Below are positions 51,097 to 60,109 of a DNA stretch of 64,000 nucleotides, one piece after another. The notes beneath the pieces are model-generated. The model worked only from the letters and a program-made list of their open reading frames with translations, was not told the DNA's origin and ran no database searches. Source of the stretch: an uncultured Campylobacter sp. (GTDB lineage: Bacteria > Campylobacterota > Campylobacteria > Campylobacterales > Campylobacteraceae); NCBI RefSeq assembly GCF_963526985.1, contig NZ_CAURPW010000003.1, positions 62,001 through 126,000 of the forward strand. Direction: 5' to 3'. The position numbers and the translations under genes are program-made. Within the stretch, counting starts at the first letter, position 1. The number at the start of each line of letters is the position of its first letter.

Positions 51097-52367
51097 AAAA
51101 GCGCGGCAAAGCAGAGTAAATTTAAGGGCACGATAACGGTGGCTAAAATTTTGCTTTTGACGCTTGCTAAACTTAGCGCATTATAGAGTAAAAACAGCCA
51201 AAACGGCACGCTCAAATTTACCCCCTTTGCGCGCCATGAGAGAAATTCTAGCAGGTATTCATCAAGCGCGCCGCCTGCGCCAAACGCGTGCAAAAGCGCG
51301 CTAATCGGATAAAATAAGCTAAAAATCGGCGTGAGCGGCAAGACGGCTAGCTGCTGGACGCTAACGAGCGGGAAAAAGTAAACCACGGGCAAAATCATCG
51401 CCGAAAATACCCAAAAATTTAGCAAGATAGCGTTGCTTAAATTTGAAAATCGCTCGCCGAAGTGCCGCAAATAGAGATATATATAAAACAAGCCCATACA
51501 CGAAAAATAAAATCCTACGCTAAAAAGCAGGCTGGGCATCAGCGATACGGCGGCGCAAATCACGACGAAAAGCAGCTCAAAGCTAACGACGCGCACGTTT
51601 CTAGCGAGTAAAAACAGAGCTAGCAAGCTCATCAAAAACGCCCGCAAAAAGGACGGCACGAAACCGATCAAGGCAAGATAACAAAATAAAACCACAAAGA
51701 TCGCGGCCGAGAGGTCAAATTTGGCGTTTCGATACGGAAAATAGCGCGCCTGAAAATAGCGGTAAATCGGGCGCAAAATAAAATATAACGCCCCAAAAAT
51801 CAGTCCCAAATGATAACCCGAAATCGCAATGAGGTGCGCTACGCCGTAAAAATTTACGTCCTGCCTAAGCTCTTTGCCCACGGGTGTGGCAAGAAAAAGT
51901 GCGGTAAAAAGCTCGGTCATTTTTTCGCTTTCGTGCTGCACGGCGATAAACTCAAAAATTTTGTCGTAAATCCGCTCCTCGCTCGCGGCGTACCTAAGTT
52001 CGGCTACGCCGTAGCTAGGCATAAAAAAAGAGCCGCTTAGGTACTCTTTAAATTTGACGTTTTTGTTTTCGGCGCCGATTAAAATTTGCTCGTTCGCTCC
52101 AGCGTCAAAGTCCGCTCGCGTCGTCGTATAAAAGCTAAAATCGCGCGTTTTTAGCTTCAAAACGCGGTAAATTTTGCCTTTTGCGTTAGTTTTTTCGTAG
52201 TTTTGTAAAATTTTAGCTTGTAGGATAACGCCGTCTTGGGCTTTAAATTCTCGAAATTTATAGTAGCTAAAGCCCAAATTTAGCGCAAAAACGAGTGCGC
52301 ACGTAAGGCAAAACACATAAACCTCGCGCGCGTTTTCAAAGATAGATTTACGTTGCGGCTTTTGCAA
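51093..52367 (-). CDS. comEC: ComEC/Rec2-type DNA uptake channel
   Basis: Inner-membrane channel of 424 residues for transformation. Helices near the N-terminus, an OB-like soluble part (about 40-120), then the competence domain with HLIAISGYHLGLIFGALYFIL and SFLRAFLMSLLALFLLARN. It lacks the C-terminal metallo-beta-lactamase domain of longer ComEC proteins, as is usual in Campylobacter. Takes single-stranded DNA into the cytoplasm, so the strain is probably naturally competent if the rest of the system exists. It lies 23 bp after dnaB. Confidence 0.9.
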   Translation of the reverse strand: MQKPQRKSIFENAREVYVFCLTCALVFALNLGFSYYKFREFKAQDGVILQAKILQNYEKTNAKGKIYRVLKLKTRDFSFYTTTRADFDAGANEQILIGAENKNVKFKEYLSGSFFMPSYGVAELRYAASEERIYDKIFEFIAVQHESEKMTELFTALFLATPVGKELRQDVNFYGVAHLIAISGYHLGLIFGALYFILRPIYRYFQARYFPYRNAKFDLSAAIFVVLFCYLALIGFVPSFLRAFLMSLLALFLLARNVRVVSFELLFVVICAAVSLMPSLLFSVGFYFSCMGLFYIYLYLRHFGERFSNLSNAILLNFWVFSAMILPVVYFFPLVSVQQLAVLPLTPIFSLFYPISALLHAFGAGGALDEYLLEFLSWRAKGVNLSVPFWLFLLYNALSLASVKSKILATVIVPLNLLCFAALF

Positions 52368-52390
52368 AATTTGAGCTTAAAGTGCGCATT

Positions 52391-53800
52391 TTAGGCGTTT
52401 GGGTTAAACTCCGCCACGTGCGCGGCGCCAAAGCTCTTATCTACAAAGCGCGTAAATTCCTTCTGAAATATTACCTCCACCGTGCCGACCGGGCCGTTTC
52501 GGTTCTTGCCCACGATGATTTCGGCGTCCTCTTCGATCTTATTGGGGACGAATTTACGCACGTACTCCTTGCCATCGGCGTGCGCCTTTTTCTCGGCTTC
52601 CTTCTCCTCCTGTTCGCGGTAAACCTCGTCGCGGTACACAAAAAGTATCATATCGGCGTCTTGCTCGATGGCGCCTGATTCACGCAGGTCGCTTAGCATC
52701 GGGCGCTTGTTGGCGCGGGACTCTAGGCTGCGGTTTAGCTGACTAAGCGCGATGATAGGCATGTCTAGCTCGCGCGCTAGTAGCTTTAGTCCGCGCGAGA
52801 TTTCGGCGATCTGTAGGTGGCGATCGGAGAAATTTGACGTCGCCATCATGAGGCCGATGTAGTCGATGACGCACAGCGTGATCTCGGGGTGGGCGGACTT
52901 GAGCTTGCGCATCTGCGTGCGGATCTGATGGATATTTACGTAGCCGCTGTCGTAGACGAAAAGCTTACGGCTAGCCATATCGTCGCACGCGTCGCTTAGG
53001 CGCGACCACTCCTCGTCGTCCATTTTAGCAGTCATTATGTTTTGTAGCGGGATCGAGGTTTTGGCACTTAGCATACGCAGCATGATCTGCTCGGCGGGCA
53101 TCTCAAGCGAGAAAAACACGACTCCGCCGCCGCGCATCAGCACGTGGTTCATCAAATTTAAGCAAATCGTGGTTTTTCCCATACCCGGGCGCGCCGCGAT
53201 GATGATGAGGTCGCCGTGCTTAAAGCCCTTGGTCATCTCGTTTAGCTGGCGAAAACCAGTGTCGATGCCCACGATATCCTTATCCTCGAGCAGTTTTTGC
53301 TTTTCTAGGTGCGCGATGACGTCTGCGATGATGACAGCAGCGTCCTTGACTACGCCAGCGCTCTGCCCGTCCACTAGCGAATAAAAACTCTGACTCAGCT
53401 CGTCCACCATATCGCGGCTGGGCTTATCCTCGCTCACTTTGCTTGGAATTTGGTGCGCGATTTTGACGAGGCTTCGTTTGATCGATTTTTCTTTGATCTC
53501 GTTGGCGTATTTTTTGACGTCTAGGATCGAGTTGGTGCCCATGATCTCGTTCATAACGTTCTCGTCAAATTTACTTCCAAGCTTGGTTTTTAAAAATCCC
53601 GTTTCTACGGGCAAATTTTCATTCAGACACTTTACCATCGCGTCGTAAACGTCGCCGTGAGCGCGCAGGTAAAAGTCAAACGGGCTTAGGATATCGAAAA
53701 TTTCGCTTAGATTATCCGCGCTATAGATGATGGACGCGAGGATCGCGCGCTCCATATCTAGGTCGTAAAGATTGTGCATATCGATGTTTTCTTTTGGCAT
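52391..53800 (-). CDS. dnaB: Replicative DNA helicase DnaB
   Basis: Hexameric helicase of 469 residues. N-terminal DnaB domain (NLYDLDMERAILASIIY), linker, and RecA-like C-terminal domain with Walker A IIAARPGMGKTTICLN, Walker B LCVIDYIGLM, and the motif SQLNRSLESRANKRPMLSDLRESGAIEQDAD. It unwinds the fork and binds primase. Slightly shorter than E. coli DnaB. It is followed by comEC and preceded by a toxin-antitoxin pair. Confidence 0.97.
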   Translation of the reverse strand: MPKENIDMHNLYDLDMERAILASIIYSADNLSEIFDILSPFDFYLRAHGDVYDAMVKCLNENLPVETGFLKTKLGSKFDENVMNEIMGTNSILDVKKYANEIKEKSIKRSLVKIAHQIPSKVSEDKPSRDMVDELSQSFYSLVDGQSAGVVKDAAVIIADVIAHLEKQKLLEDKDIVGIDTGFRQLNEMTKGFKHGDLIIIAARPGMGKTTICLNLMNHVLMRGGGVVFFSLEMPAEQIMLRMLSAKTSIPLQNIMTAKMDDEEWSRLSDACDDMASRKLFVYDSGYVNIHQIRTQMRKLKSAHPEITLCVIDYIGLMMATSNFSDRHLQIAEISRGLKLLARELDMPIIALSQLNRSLESRANKRPMLSDLRESGAIEQDADMILFVYRDEVYREQEEKEAEKKAHADGKEYVRKFVPNKIEEDAEIIVGKNRNGPVGTVEVIFQKEFTRFVDKSFGAAHVAEFNPNA

Positions 53801-53811
53801 TTGTTATCCGC

Positions 53812-54273
53812 TTAAATTTTTTGTTTCGGAGCGTAATCTTCAAGATTAGCATCCGTGCGCCTTAAGGCTATTTGTAGTTTTGGAAAGGTTTTGTCGTTTG
53901 TGACGATCGCCTCACAGCCGCCCTCTAGTGCGCAAAAATACTGCAAAATATCCTCAAAGTCTACCTTGCGACCCGATTTTAACTCGCTCTTTGCGTATTC
54001 GCACGCCAGCAATAGCCCATCATTAGATAGTGACAGACATTTAAAATTTGACGTCCGCGATAATGCTCCGAAAAAATCCAAAATAATTTCGTCTGAAATT
54101 TTATAACATTTTTTTAGCACGTAAGCCGCATCGCTGATACTGCCAAATGAGTAACAAATGGTGTCGCTAGCGCTAAAATTTTCAAAAAGTTTAACGGCCG
54201 CTAAATTTAGGGCGCCTCTTTCTTCGACTAAAAAATCGATCAGAATATTGCTATCAAGGAAAATTTTAGCCAT
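53812..54273 (-). CDS. PIN-domain toxin (VapC-like)
   Basis: Protein of 153 residues with the PIN fold. Conserved acidic residues are Asp7 (FLDSNILIDFL), the VDFEDILQYFCAL Asp/Glu group, and Asp in AIVTNDKTFPKL. PIN toxins are Mg2+-dependent ribonucleases. Starts 8 nt inside the upstream antitoxin gene, the classic arrangement. It is a little longer than typical VapC (about 130). Confidence 0.85.
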   Translation of the reverse strand: MAKIFLDSNILIDFLVEERGALNLAAVKLFENFSASDTICYSFGSISDAAYVLKKCYKISDEIILDFFGALSRTSNFKCLSLSNDGLLLACEYAKSELKSGRKVDFEDILQYFCALEGGCEAIVTNDKTFPKLQIALRRTDANLEDYAPKQKI

Positions 54274-54523
54274 CTATGCCGTATCTTTTTTTCATGTATT
54301 TTTTATCGACGATTTTTAGCGCTTTTATATCGTCTATGTTTTGAGCGGCCTTGCCTTTTACTATGCCTGCAAATCGCATGATTTCAAGACTCGGCGCGCT
54401 CTTTTTACTTTTTAATTTATCGGCCACAATTAGCTTTTTTACTTCGTTTGACAGCGTAGTCGCGATCGCGATTAGATCGCTTCTATCGCTTGGTATTTCG
54501 ATGTGAAATGTCGTAGTTTGCAT
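54266..54523 (-). CDS. Putative antitoxin of the PIN pair
   Basis: Protein of 85 residues directly upstream of, and overlapping, the PIN gene. It starts TTTFHIEIPSDRSDLIAIATTLSNEV and ends with a basic KKYMKKRYGIDG. No AbrB or RHH signature is obvious, so the DNA-binding fold is unclear, but size, order and overlap fit an antitoxin. An AAGGAAAAAA ribosome binding site precedes it. Confidence 0.7.
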   Translation of the reverse strand: MQTTTFHIEIPSDRSDLIAIATTLSNEVKKLIVADKLKSKKSAPSLEIMRFAGIVKGKAAQNIDDIKALKIVDKKYMKKRYGIDG

Positions 54524-54538
54524 ATTTTTTCCTTTGAT

Positions 54539-55603
54539 TTAGTGCGCCTGGCGCGACTTTATCTCGTCGTCGATTTCTAGTAAAAATCTATCCACTAGCT
54601 CGCTCTCGGGCAGCCTTGCTACTACCTCGCCTTTGCGCATTATCATGCCGTTTCCTTTACCAAACGCTATGGCTACGTCAGCGCCCTTAGCCTCGCCGAT
54701 CGCATTTACGACGCAGCCCATCACCGAGACGTTTAGCGGCTCTTTGATGTGTCTGGTTTTTTCTTCGACGAGCTTTACCGCAGCCATGAGATCGGCCTGC
54801 AAACGCCCGCAGGTCGGGCACGAGATGATATTTAGCCCCTCTTTTTGGCGGCCGCTGTCTTTTAGGATCGCTTTTGCGACTTTGATCTCCTCCTCGAGCT
54901 CGCCCGTGATGCTCACTCGCATCGTGTCGCCGATGCCTTCTAGCAGCAGTCCGCCTAGCGCGATAGCTGATTTTATCGTCGCGTGAAAGCTAGTGCCCGC
55001 CTCCGTCACGCCCAGGTGAAACGGATAATTTACCAGCGGCCTAAGCGCGCGGTAAGCGGCCATCGTGCGCTCGACGTCGCTTGATTTTAGCGAGATTTTG
55101 ATATCGGTAAAGTCAAAATCCTCAAGCAAATTTATGTTATAAAGCGCGCTTTGCACCATCGCTTCGACCGTTCGGCCGTATTTGTCCTCAAACTGCTTTT
55201 CTAGCGAGCCCGAGTTTACGCCGATGCGGATAGGCAGATTTCGATGCTTGCACGCGTCCACGACGGCTTTGATGTTCTTTTTGGAGCCGATGTTGCCCGG
55301 ATTTATGCGGATAGCGTCGACGAACTCGCTAACGATCACGGCGTAGTTGTGGTTAAAGTGAATGTCGGCGACGACGGGCAGCGGGCTAGCCTTCACTACC
55401 TCGCGCAGCGCGGCGGTGTCCTCTTTGTCAAACACGGCGCAGCGCACGATATCGCAGCCGGCAAAATAAAGCCGCTGTATCTGCTCTAGCGTGCCTTTTA
55501 CGTCTTTTGTCTTGCTAAACGTCATCGACTGTACCGATACGGGCGCGTCTCCGCCTATTTTTACGTCCCTGATTTTGATCTGCTTGGTGGGGTATCTTTG
55601 CAA
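54539..55603 (-). CDS. ispG: 4-hydroxy-3-methylbut-2-enyl diphosphate synthase IspG
   Basis: Iron-sulfur enzyme of 354 residues in the MEP isoprenoid pathway; converts MEcPP to HMBPP. TIM-barrel start RYPTKQIKIRDVKIGGDAPVSVQSM, RINPGNIG, and three cluster Cys: two in ISCPTCGRLQADL and one in SVMGCVVNAIGEAKGADVAIA. Full length. The product line feeds undecaprenyl phosphate, used by the glycan locus of this window. Confidence 0.97.
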   Translation of the reverse strand: MQRYPTKQIKIRDVKIGGDAPVSVQSMTFSKTKDVKGTLEQIQRLYFAGCDIVRCAVFDKEDTAALREVVKASPLPVVADIHFNHNYAVIVSEFVDAIRINPGNIGSKKNIKAVVDACKHRNLPIRIGVNSGSLEKQFEDKYGRTVEAMVQSALYNINLLEDFDFTDIKISLKSSDVERTMAAYRALRPLVNYPFHLGVTEAGTSFHATIKSAIALGGLLLEGIGDTMRVSITGELEEEIKVAKAILKDSGRQKEGLNIISCPTCGRLQADLMAAVKLVEEKTRHIKEPLNVSVMGCVVNAIGEAKGADVAIAFGKGNGMIMRKGEVVARLPESELVDRFLLEIDDEIKSRQAH

Positions 55604-55674
55604 ATTTAGCCTTTAAATTTTATTGTGCGATTATATAAAATCTTGGCTTTTAAATAAATTTACCGCCCCAAAAC

Positions 55675-56793
55675 CTACTCGCCAAAAACCTCGAGCCTAT
55701 ACTCCAGCGTATCTATAAATTTAGTCCTTAGGCTCTTTTGCTTTTCTATGTGCGCGTCTATGTTTTTGCTAGTTATCTCTACGCCTAGCCCCGCATGCTC
55801 GCCCTGCTTTGTTAAGAAATCCAGCATCATATCGCCGAGCCTTGCGTTATAGTGGCTAGCCTCCCAGTAGTACGGCGAGACTTGATCGGCGTTTTTAGGT
55901 AGCTCCTGAGCCGTTATCTCGTTATAAACGCCAAAATCCACTATCCTAAACGGCTTTTTTCCTAGACGCCTGGCAACCTCTTCGTTTATAGCCGCAACCT
56001 GCCTTTTCCACTCATGCCATGCGACGTCAAGCCCGACTCTGTAGTCAATAGCTTCAAGCAATCTCGCGTGCAGCGGACTTATAGCGATATCTAGGGTTAC
56101 GTTATTTTCGTGAGCGTCCGTTAAAATCTCGATAAAATTTTCATAAGACAGCTTTGACACCTCGCCTCTTTTGTGTTCAGCCATATATCCGCTCTCTATC
56201 TTTTTTACTGAGTATTCGTAGTAGCCCCCGTTTCTTCGCACCTCTTCTAGCAACGACGCCTCGGTCCGTCTGCCGTCAGGCTCAAAAAGCGGAGTTTTGC
56301 CGTATCTTATGACGGTCGCTACCGAGTCGCGAAACGATTGAGAGCTAAATAAAATTTTATAAGCGCTAGGATTTTTAAAATACTCTTCGAAATCATCCGC
56401 CTTGCTGCCGCCGCCTAGCATCGTCTTATCGTCAAAAACGAGCAACGCCTGCTTTAAATTTCCCTGTTTTATCGCCCATTTTAGATAGGCTTTAGCTTCG
56501 TTTAGATTGCTTCCCGATACGGCCGCGTTAAAGGAGGGCTGCATGAAATACCTATGCGCCGAATTTAGAGCCGTTTGGGGGCGAGAGTTTCCTAAAAATA
56601 TCGACGCGGGCCTTATTTTTTGGATCTTTACAACCTTCATAAAGCGCGACTGCAAATCCTCTCTGGGCTTATTTTTAAAGATATCCGTATCGTAAATCCT
56701 GTATGGATCGACCAGGTAGTTAAAAACCGCCACGAGCGCGAAAATCAAAGCCGCCGCGGCCAAAAAGCTAAACGTCCATTTTTTAAATTTCAT
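55675..56793 (-). CDS. SGNH-like membrane-anchored protein, partner of the MBOAT gene
   Basis: Protein of 372 residues with an N-terminal helix (FSFLAAAALIFALVAVFNYLV) and a periplasmic domain. A GNSR block (IFLGNSRPQ, Ser70) resembles block I of SGNH hydrolases, and the late DQVSPYYWEASHYN has the Asp/His spacing of block V. In AlgI/PatA-type O-acylation systems such a protein (AlgJ, PatB, DltD-like) takes the acyl group passed through the MBOAT and adds it to the glycan. It starts 9 bp after the MBOAT stop. The acceptor is unknown. Confidence 0.7.
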   Translation of the reverse strand: MKFKKWTFSFLAAAALIFALVAVFNYLVDPYRIYDTDIFKNKPREDLQSRFMKVVKIQKIRPASIFLGNSRPQTALNSAHRYFMQPSFNAAVSGSNLNEAKAYLKWAIKQGNLKQALLVFDDKTMLGGGSKADDFEEYFKNPSAYKILFSSQSFRDSVATVIRYGKTPLFEPDGRRTEASLLEEVRRNGGYYEYSVKKIESGYMAEHKRGEVSKLSYENFIEILTDAHENNVTLDIAISPLHARLLEAIDYRVGLDVAWHEWKRQVAAINEEVARRLGKKPFRIVDFGVYNEITAQELPKNADQVSPYYWEASHYNARLGDMMLDFLTKQGEHAGLGVEITSKNIDAHIEKQKSLRTKFIDTLEYRLEVFGE

Positions 56794-56802
56794 ACGATTT
56801 TC

Positions 56803-58269
56803 CTAAAAGTTAAAATATAAAAATTGAGACATTTTATGCAAATTTAAAACGCCCAGCGTAAAATAAAGTACCGCAAGGGTTAAATTTAGCCCGCCCAGCT
56901 TAAAGCCTTGTAGTTTTTGCGCAGAGTTTTTAAATAGCAGCGCTACCGCAAAACCTGCGATAAGGTAGTAGAACAAGGTATTTGTGCTGTCTATTTGTAT
57001 GTTTGGATTCCACTCGCCAAATTTTACGCCGTACTCCCTCAAAAAACCGACCTTTCTCTCTAGCCGCGAATTTAGAGTTAGTCCGCCGCCTAGTCCAAAC
57101 ATCCCTTTTAATACCTTTAGCGCGTCGTCCCACTCCTTTGCTCTAAAAAATACCCAAGCGATATTTACGAAGTTAAAGGTTATAAACCAAGCTACGAATT
57201 TATTTAGCCTAAAGCCCAGCTCGCTCCAAATCCTTTGGACGATCAAGGCCGCGCCGTGCAGACATCCCCAAAATACAAACGTCCAGCCCGCCCCGTGCCA
57301 GATACCGCCTATCATAAAGGTCGCGGCTAAATTTACGTACGTTCTCGTCTTGCCCCTGCGGTTGCCTCCTAGCGGGATATAGACGTAATCTCTCAAAAAA
57401 CGGCTTAGCGTGATATGCCACCTGCGCCAAAAATCCTGAATATTTAAAGCCTTGTAGGGCGAGTTGAGATTTATCGGTAACCTAATGTTAAAAAGCAGCG
57501 CCGCGCCGATCGCCATATCGCAGTATCCGCTAAAATCAAAATAAAGCTGAAACGTATAGCTAAGGCTAGTCACCCAAGCCTCGATCAAATTTAAGCTCGC
57601 GGCCATGTCAAAGCCCTCGGTCGCCCAAACGGCGAAAGTATCGGCGATAACGACCTTTTTAAAAAGCCCGATAGAAAATATAAAAAGCCCAAGAGCGATA
57701 TTTTTGTAGTTGATTATTTTATTTTTAGCTTTTGCAAACTGCGGCATCATCTCCTCGTGATGCACGATCGGGCCTGCGATTAGCTGCGGGAAAAACGTAA
57801 CAAATAAACAGTAATTTAAAAAATCATACCGCTTCGCGCTCTCTTCTGCCGCGCTATCTACCAGATACGCGATCTGCTGAAAGGTAAAAAACGAAATCGC
57901 AAGCGGCAAGAGTAAATTTAGATGCGATATCTGCGTACCGAAGGCGAAATTTACGTTGCCGATTAAAAAATCAGAGTACTTAAAATACCCAAGCAAAGCC
58001 AAATTTGCCGCAATACCGAGAGTAAGGAGTAGTTTTTTTGAAATTTTGGGATTATTTTTATTTAGCTCGAGCCCAAAAGAGTAGTTAAATATCATGGAAG
58101 CTACTATCAAAGGCAGATAAGCGATATTCCACCAGCTATAAAAAAATAGCGACGATAGCACCAAAAAGCCCTTTGCCGCTTCGCTAAGGCGTTTTTTATT
58201 TAAGAAAAAATATACGAAAAAAGTTATGGGCAAAAATAAAAATATAAATTCGTAAGAGTTAAAAAGCAT
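56803..58269 (-). CDS. MBOAT-family O-acyltransferase (AlgI/PatA-like)
   Basis: Polytopic membrane enzyme of 488 residues. Marks are the start LFNSYEFIFLFLPITFFVYF, FWRRWHITLSRFLRDYVYIPLGGNRRG, and the catalytic His in MIGGIWHGAGWTFVFWG. It passes acetyl groups across the membrane for transfer to a polymer by the neighbouring SGNH-like protein. An upstream ATG at 58308 exists, but the one at 58269 follows GGATGG and matches the family's start. Whether the target is peptidoglycan, capsule or another glycan is open. Confidence 0.88.
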   Translation of the reverse strand: MLFNSYEFIFLFLPITFFVYFFLNKKRLSEAAKGFLVLSSLFFYSWWNIAYLPLIVASMIFNYSFGLELNKNNPKISKKLLLTLGIAANLALLGYFKYSDFLIGNVNFAFGTQISHLNLLLPLAISFFTFQQIAYLVDSAAEESAKRYDFLNYCLFVTFFPQLIAGPIVHHEEMMPQFAKAKNKIINYKNIALGLFIFSIGLFKKVVIADTFAVWATEGFDMAASLNLIEAWVTSLSYTFQLYFDFSGYCDMAIGAALLFNIRLPINLNSPYKALNIQDFWRRWHITLSRFLRDYVYIPLGGNRRGKTRTYVNLAATFMIGGIWHGAGWTFVFWGCLHGAALIVQRIWSELGFRLNKFVAWFITFNFVNIAWVFFRAKEWDDALKVLKGMFGLGGGLTLNSRLERKVGFLREYGVKFGEWNPNIQIDSTNTLFYYLIAGFAVALLFKNSAQKLQGFKLGGLNLTLAVLYFTLGVLNLHKMSQFLYFNF

Positions 58270-58516
58270 TATCCATCCATTGATTTTTAGCGCAATTATA
58301 ATAAACATTATTTAATATTTAAATAGCTTAAAATATAAAAGACGGCTAAATTTATCGGCAAGAGTAGATTTAGATCAAGCGGGCGCAAAAAATTAATACT
58401 TTTTTAGGCAAACGCCGAATTTATGCGCCGGCGACGTATGAAGCTAGGCGAGGCGATTTAAATTTAAGATAAGCGTTATCAGCCGAGTAAATTTTAATAA
58501 CAAAGCAAAAGGTACG

Positions 58517-59443
58517 CTAATGCCCGAAAATTTCCCTCTCGCAGCGCCTAACCAGCTTACCACTAAACATCCAAACAGGAAATATATAATGCTCGCTTGA
58601 ATCTTTCTTTTTAAACCCAAATTTTAGCGTTCTTGCCGCAGCGTTTGCGACCTTGGCGGATTTATCCTTGGTTAGCTGCTCTATAAGCTTTAAATCATAC
58701 TCGTAAAGCGTGCCTAGTCCGCAAATGCCGACCTGCCTAAAATCGGCCTTTTTATGCGCAAGCGCTGCGATAAAATATTTCGCTGCTCGCAGATCGGGCA
58801 GGTGTCTCATGCATATGGCCTCAAGCGCGCGAAGAGCCTCTAAATGCGGCTTGTCGCTAGGATTTTTGTCGATAAAATCAAATAAAATTCGTAAAAACGC
58901 GGGATGACCTAGCGCGCTAACGCAATCTCGCCTTTTATTTTGCGAGAACGCCTGCGAATTTATGCGGCACAGCGCCTCAAACTGCGCCTTTTCGTCATCT
59001 CCCGCAAGCGCGGCCGCGTAGTTCTCAAACAGCGGCGAAAGCTCTAACGGCACGCCGTCTAAAAACCGCTTTTGCGTATCCTCGTCAAGCCTTAAAACAA
59101 AGCCTTTTAGCAGTAGCTCGTCTAGCATTTTGGGTTTTATTTTGGGCTTTTGCGGATTTACGGGCGCGTAGTCGCTCTGCTGGCCGCTAATCTCCCGCAG
59201 CCTCTCGCACAGGGATTTTAGCGCGTCCAAATCCTTTGAATAAACGCAAAACATACCCGCCTCGCAGTCGTATTTTAGGCCTTTTATGTCGTGCTTTTTG
59301 GCTAGGCTTTTGGCTAAACTTTGCAAATCGTATCCGCCGCAGCCGTTTTTAAAATACGCGTCAAAGTAGTGAAAATCAGACGTTACCGCGGCATACGAGC
59401 CGTCGCTATGCTCCACCGCCCGGCAAGGGAAAAACTCGTTCAT
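58517..59443 (-). CDS. Imm51-like domain protein with HEAT-like C-terminus
   Basis: Protein of 308 residues. The N-terminal ~95 residues resemble immunity protein 51: HYFDAYFKNGCGGYDLQSLA, LKYDCEAGMFCVYSKDLDAL. From about residue 115 to 285 it looks alpha-helical with HEAT-type repeats (HLEALRALEAICMRHLP, RQVGICGLGTLYEY, AKVANAAARTLKFGF). Imm51 proteins protect against polymorphic toxins; no toxin gene is visible nearby. The role here is therefore uncertain. Confidence 0.55.
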   Translation of the reverse strand: MNEFFPCRAVEHSDGSYAAVTSDFHYFDAYFKNGCGGYDLQSLAKSLAKKHDIKGLKYDCEAGMFCVYSKDLDALKSLCERLREISGQQSDYAPVNPQKPKIKPKMLDELLLKGFVLRLDEDTQKRFLDGVPLELSPLFENYAAALAGDDEKAQFEALCRINSQAFSQNKRRDCVSALGHPAFLRILFDFIDKNPSDKPHLEALRALEAICMRHLPDLRAAKYFIAALAHKKADFRQVGICGLGTLYEYDLKLIEQLTKDKSAKVANAAARTLKFGFKKKDSSEHYIFPVWMFSGKLVRRCEREIFGH

Positions 59444-59897
59444 TTGCGTCCTTTGTAAAAATTTAAGCGAAGTATAGCCAAATAAATTCGTATTTTAAAT
59501 TTAATCTCAAATGGATAAGGCGCAAAATTTAAACGCAAAACGCAAGAGACGGTATAGCGATGCGGGACGACGCTAAAATTTAAATTTGAGCAAAAAAGAT
59601 GCGCGCGGCGGTATCTTGCGATGATTTTTGGGATCTGCTTCGCAAAACTAGCGAAACGGCGGCGTAGCCGAAGTTTCTGTGAAAAACGCACAAGAGACGA
59701 CGCACAAAATAAGGCGCGACAATTTTTACTTTACTTTGCGCCATGCGCTCGTAACGCTCTGCTTGCAGTAGCGAACGCAGTGAAGCTAAACTTCGCTACA
59801 AGGATGCAGGGCGAATCAAAAACGCTTACAAAAAATATCTTTAAACTTAAATATAAAAATACAAGCCACAGTATCGCGAAGCCAGACGAGGCGCGAA

Positions 59898-59946
59898 TAA
59901 AATTTTCGATGGGAGCGTATTGTAATACGTGACCGAGCAAATTTTA
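59898..59946. repeat. Intergenic palindrome, copy D
   Basis: Arms TAAAATTT (59898-59905) and AAATTTTA (59939-59946) flank a core CGTATT-GT-AATACG (59916-59929). Same plan as copies A-C (AAATTT arms outside, GC-containing core inside) with a different core. Confidence 0.55.
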
Positions 59947-60019
59947 GACGCAACGAAGTATGGCTAAGCAAGATAACACGCAAAAAATAAGGCGCGGTAT
60001 TTTTCGCTTAGGCGAGGTA

Positions 60020-60078
60020 AAATTTGATTTTTAAGCGTAGGCTAGGCAAGTAGCCTGCCGAGCTTGAAAATCAAATTT
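60020..60078. repeat. Intergenic palindrome, copy B
   Basis: Perfect 12-bp arms AAATTTGATTTT (60020-60031) and AAAATCAAATTT (60067-60078) around AGGCTA (60039-60044)/TAGCCT (60051-60056). The core AGGCAAGTAGCCT differs from copy A by one base. The DUF4272 stop codon is 31 bp away, on the minus strand. Confidence 0.7.
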
Positions 60079-60109
60079 AAACGAAGCATAAGTAGAAAAA
60101 GAGGAGCCG

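Larger units (their letters stand above)
59444..60109. other. Palindrome-rich spacer between two immunity-like genes
   Basis: 666 bp without a credible gene; short frames such as 59621-59932 (plus) run through the repeats. It holds palindromes at 59898-59946 and 60020-60078, the inverted pair TAGCGAA/TTCGCTA near 59765-59800, and the ATGATTTTTGGG...CTGCTTCGCAA block shared with 3097-3121. It looks like an assembly of modular intergenic repeats. Confidence 0.6.

Noticed and set aside
59621..59932. 103-codon plus-strand frame in the spacer at 59.4-60.1 kb
   Set aside because: Entirely made of repeat elements and palindromes; not gene-like.
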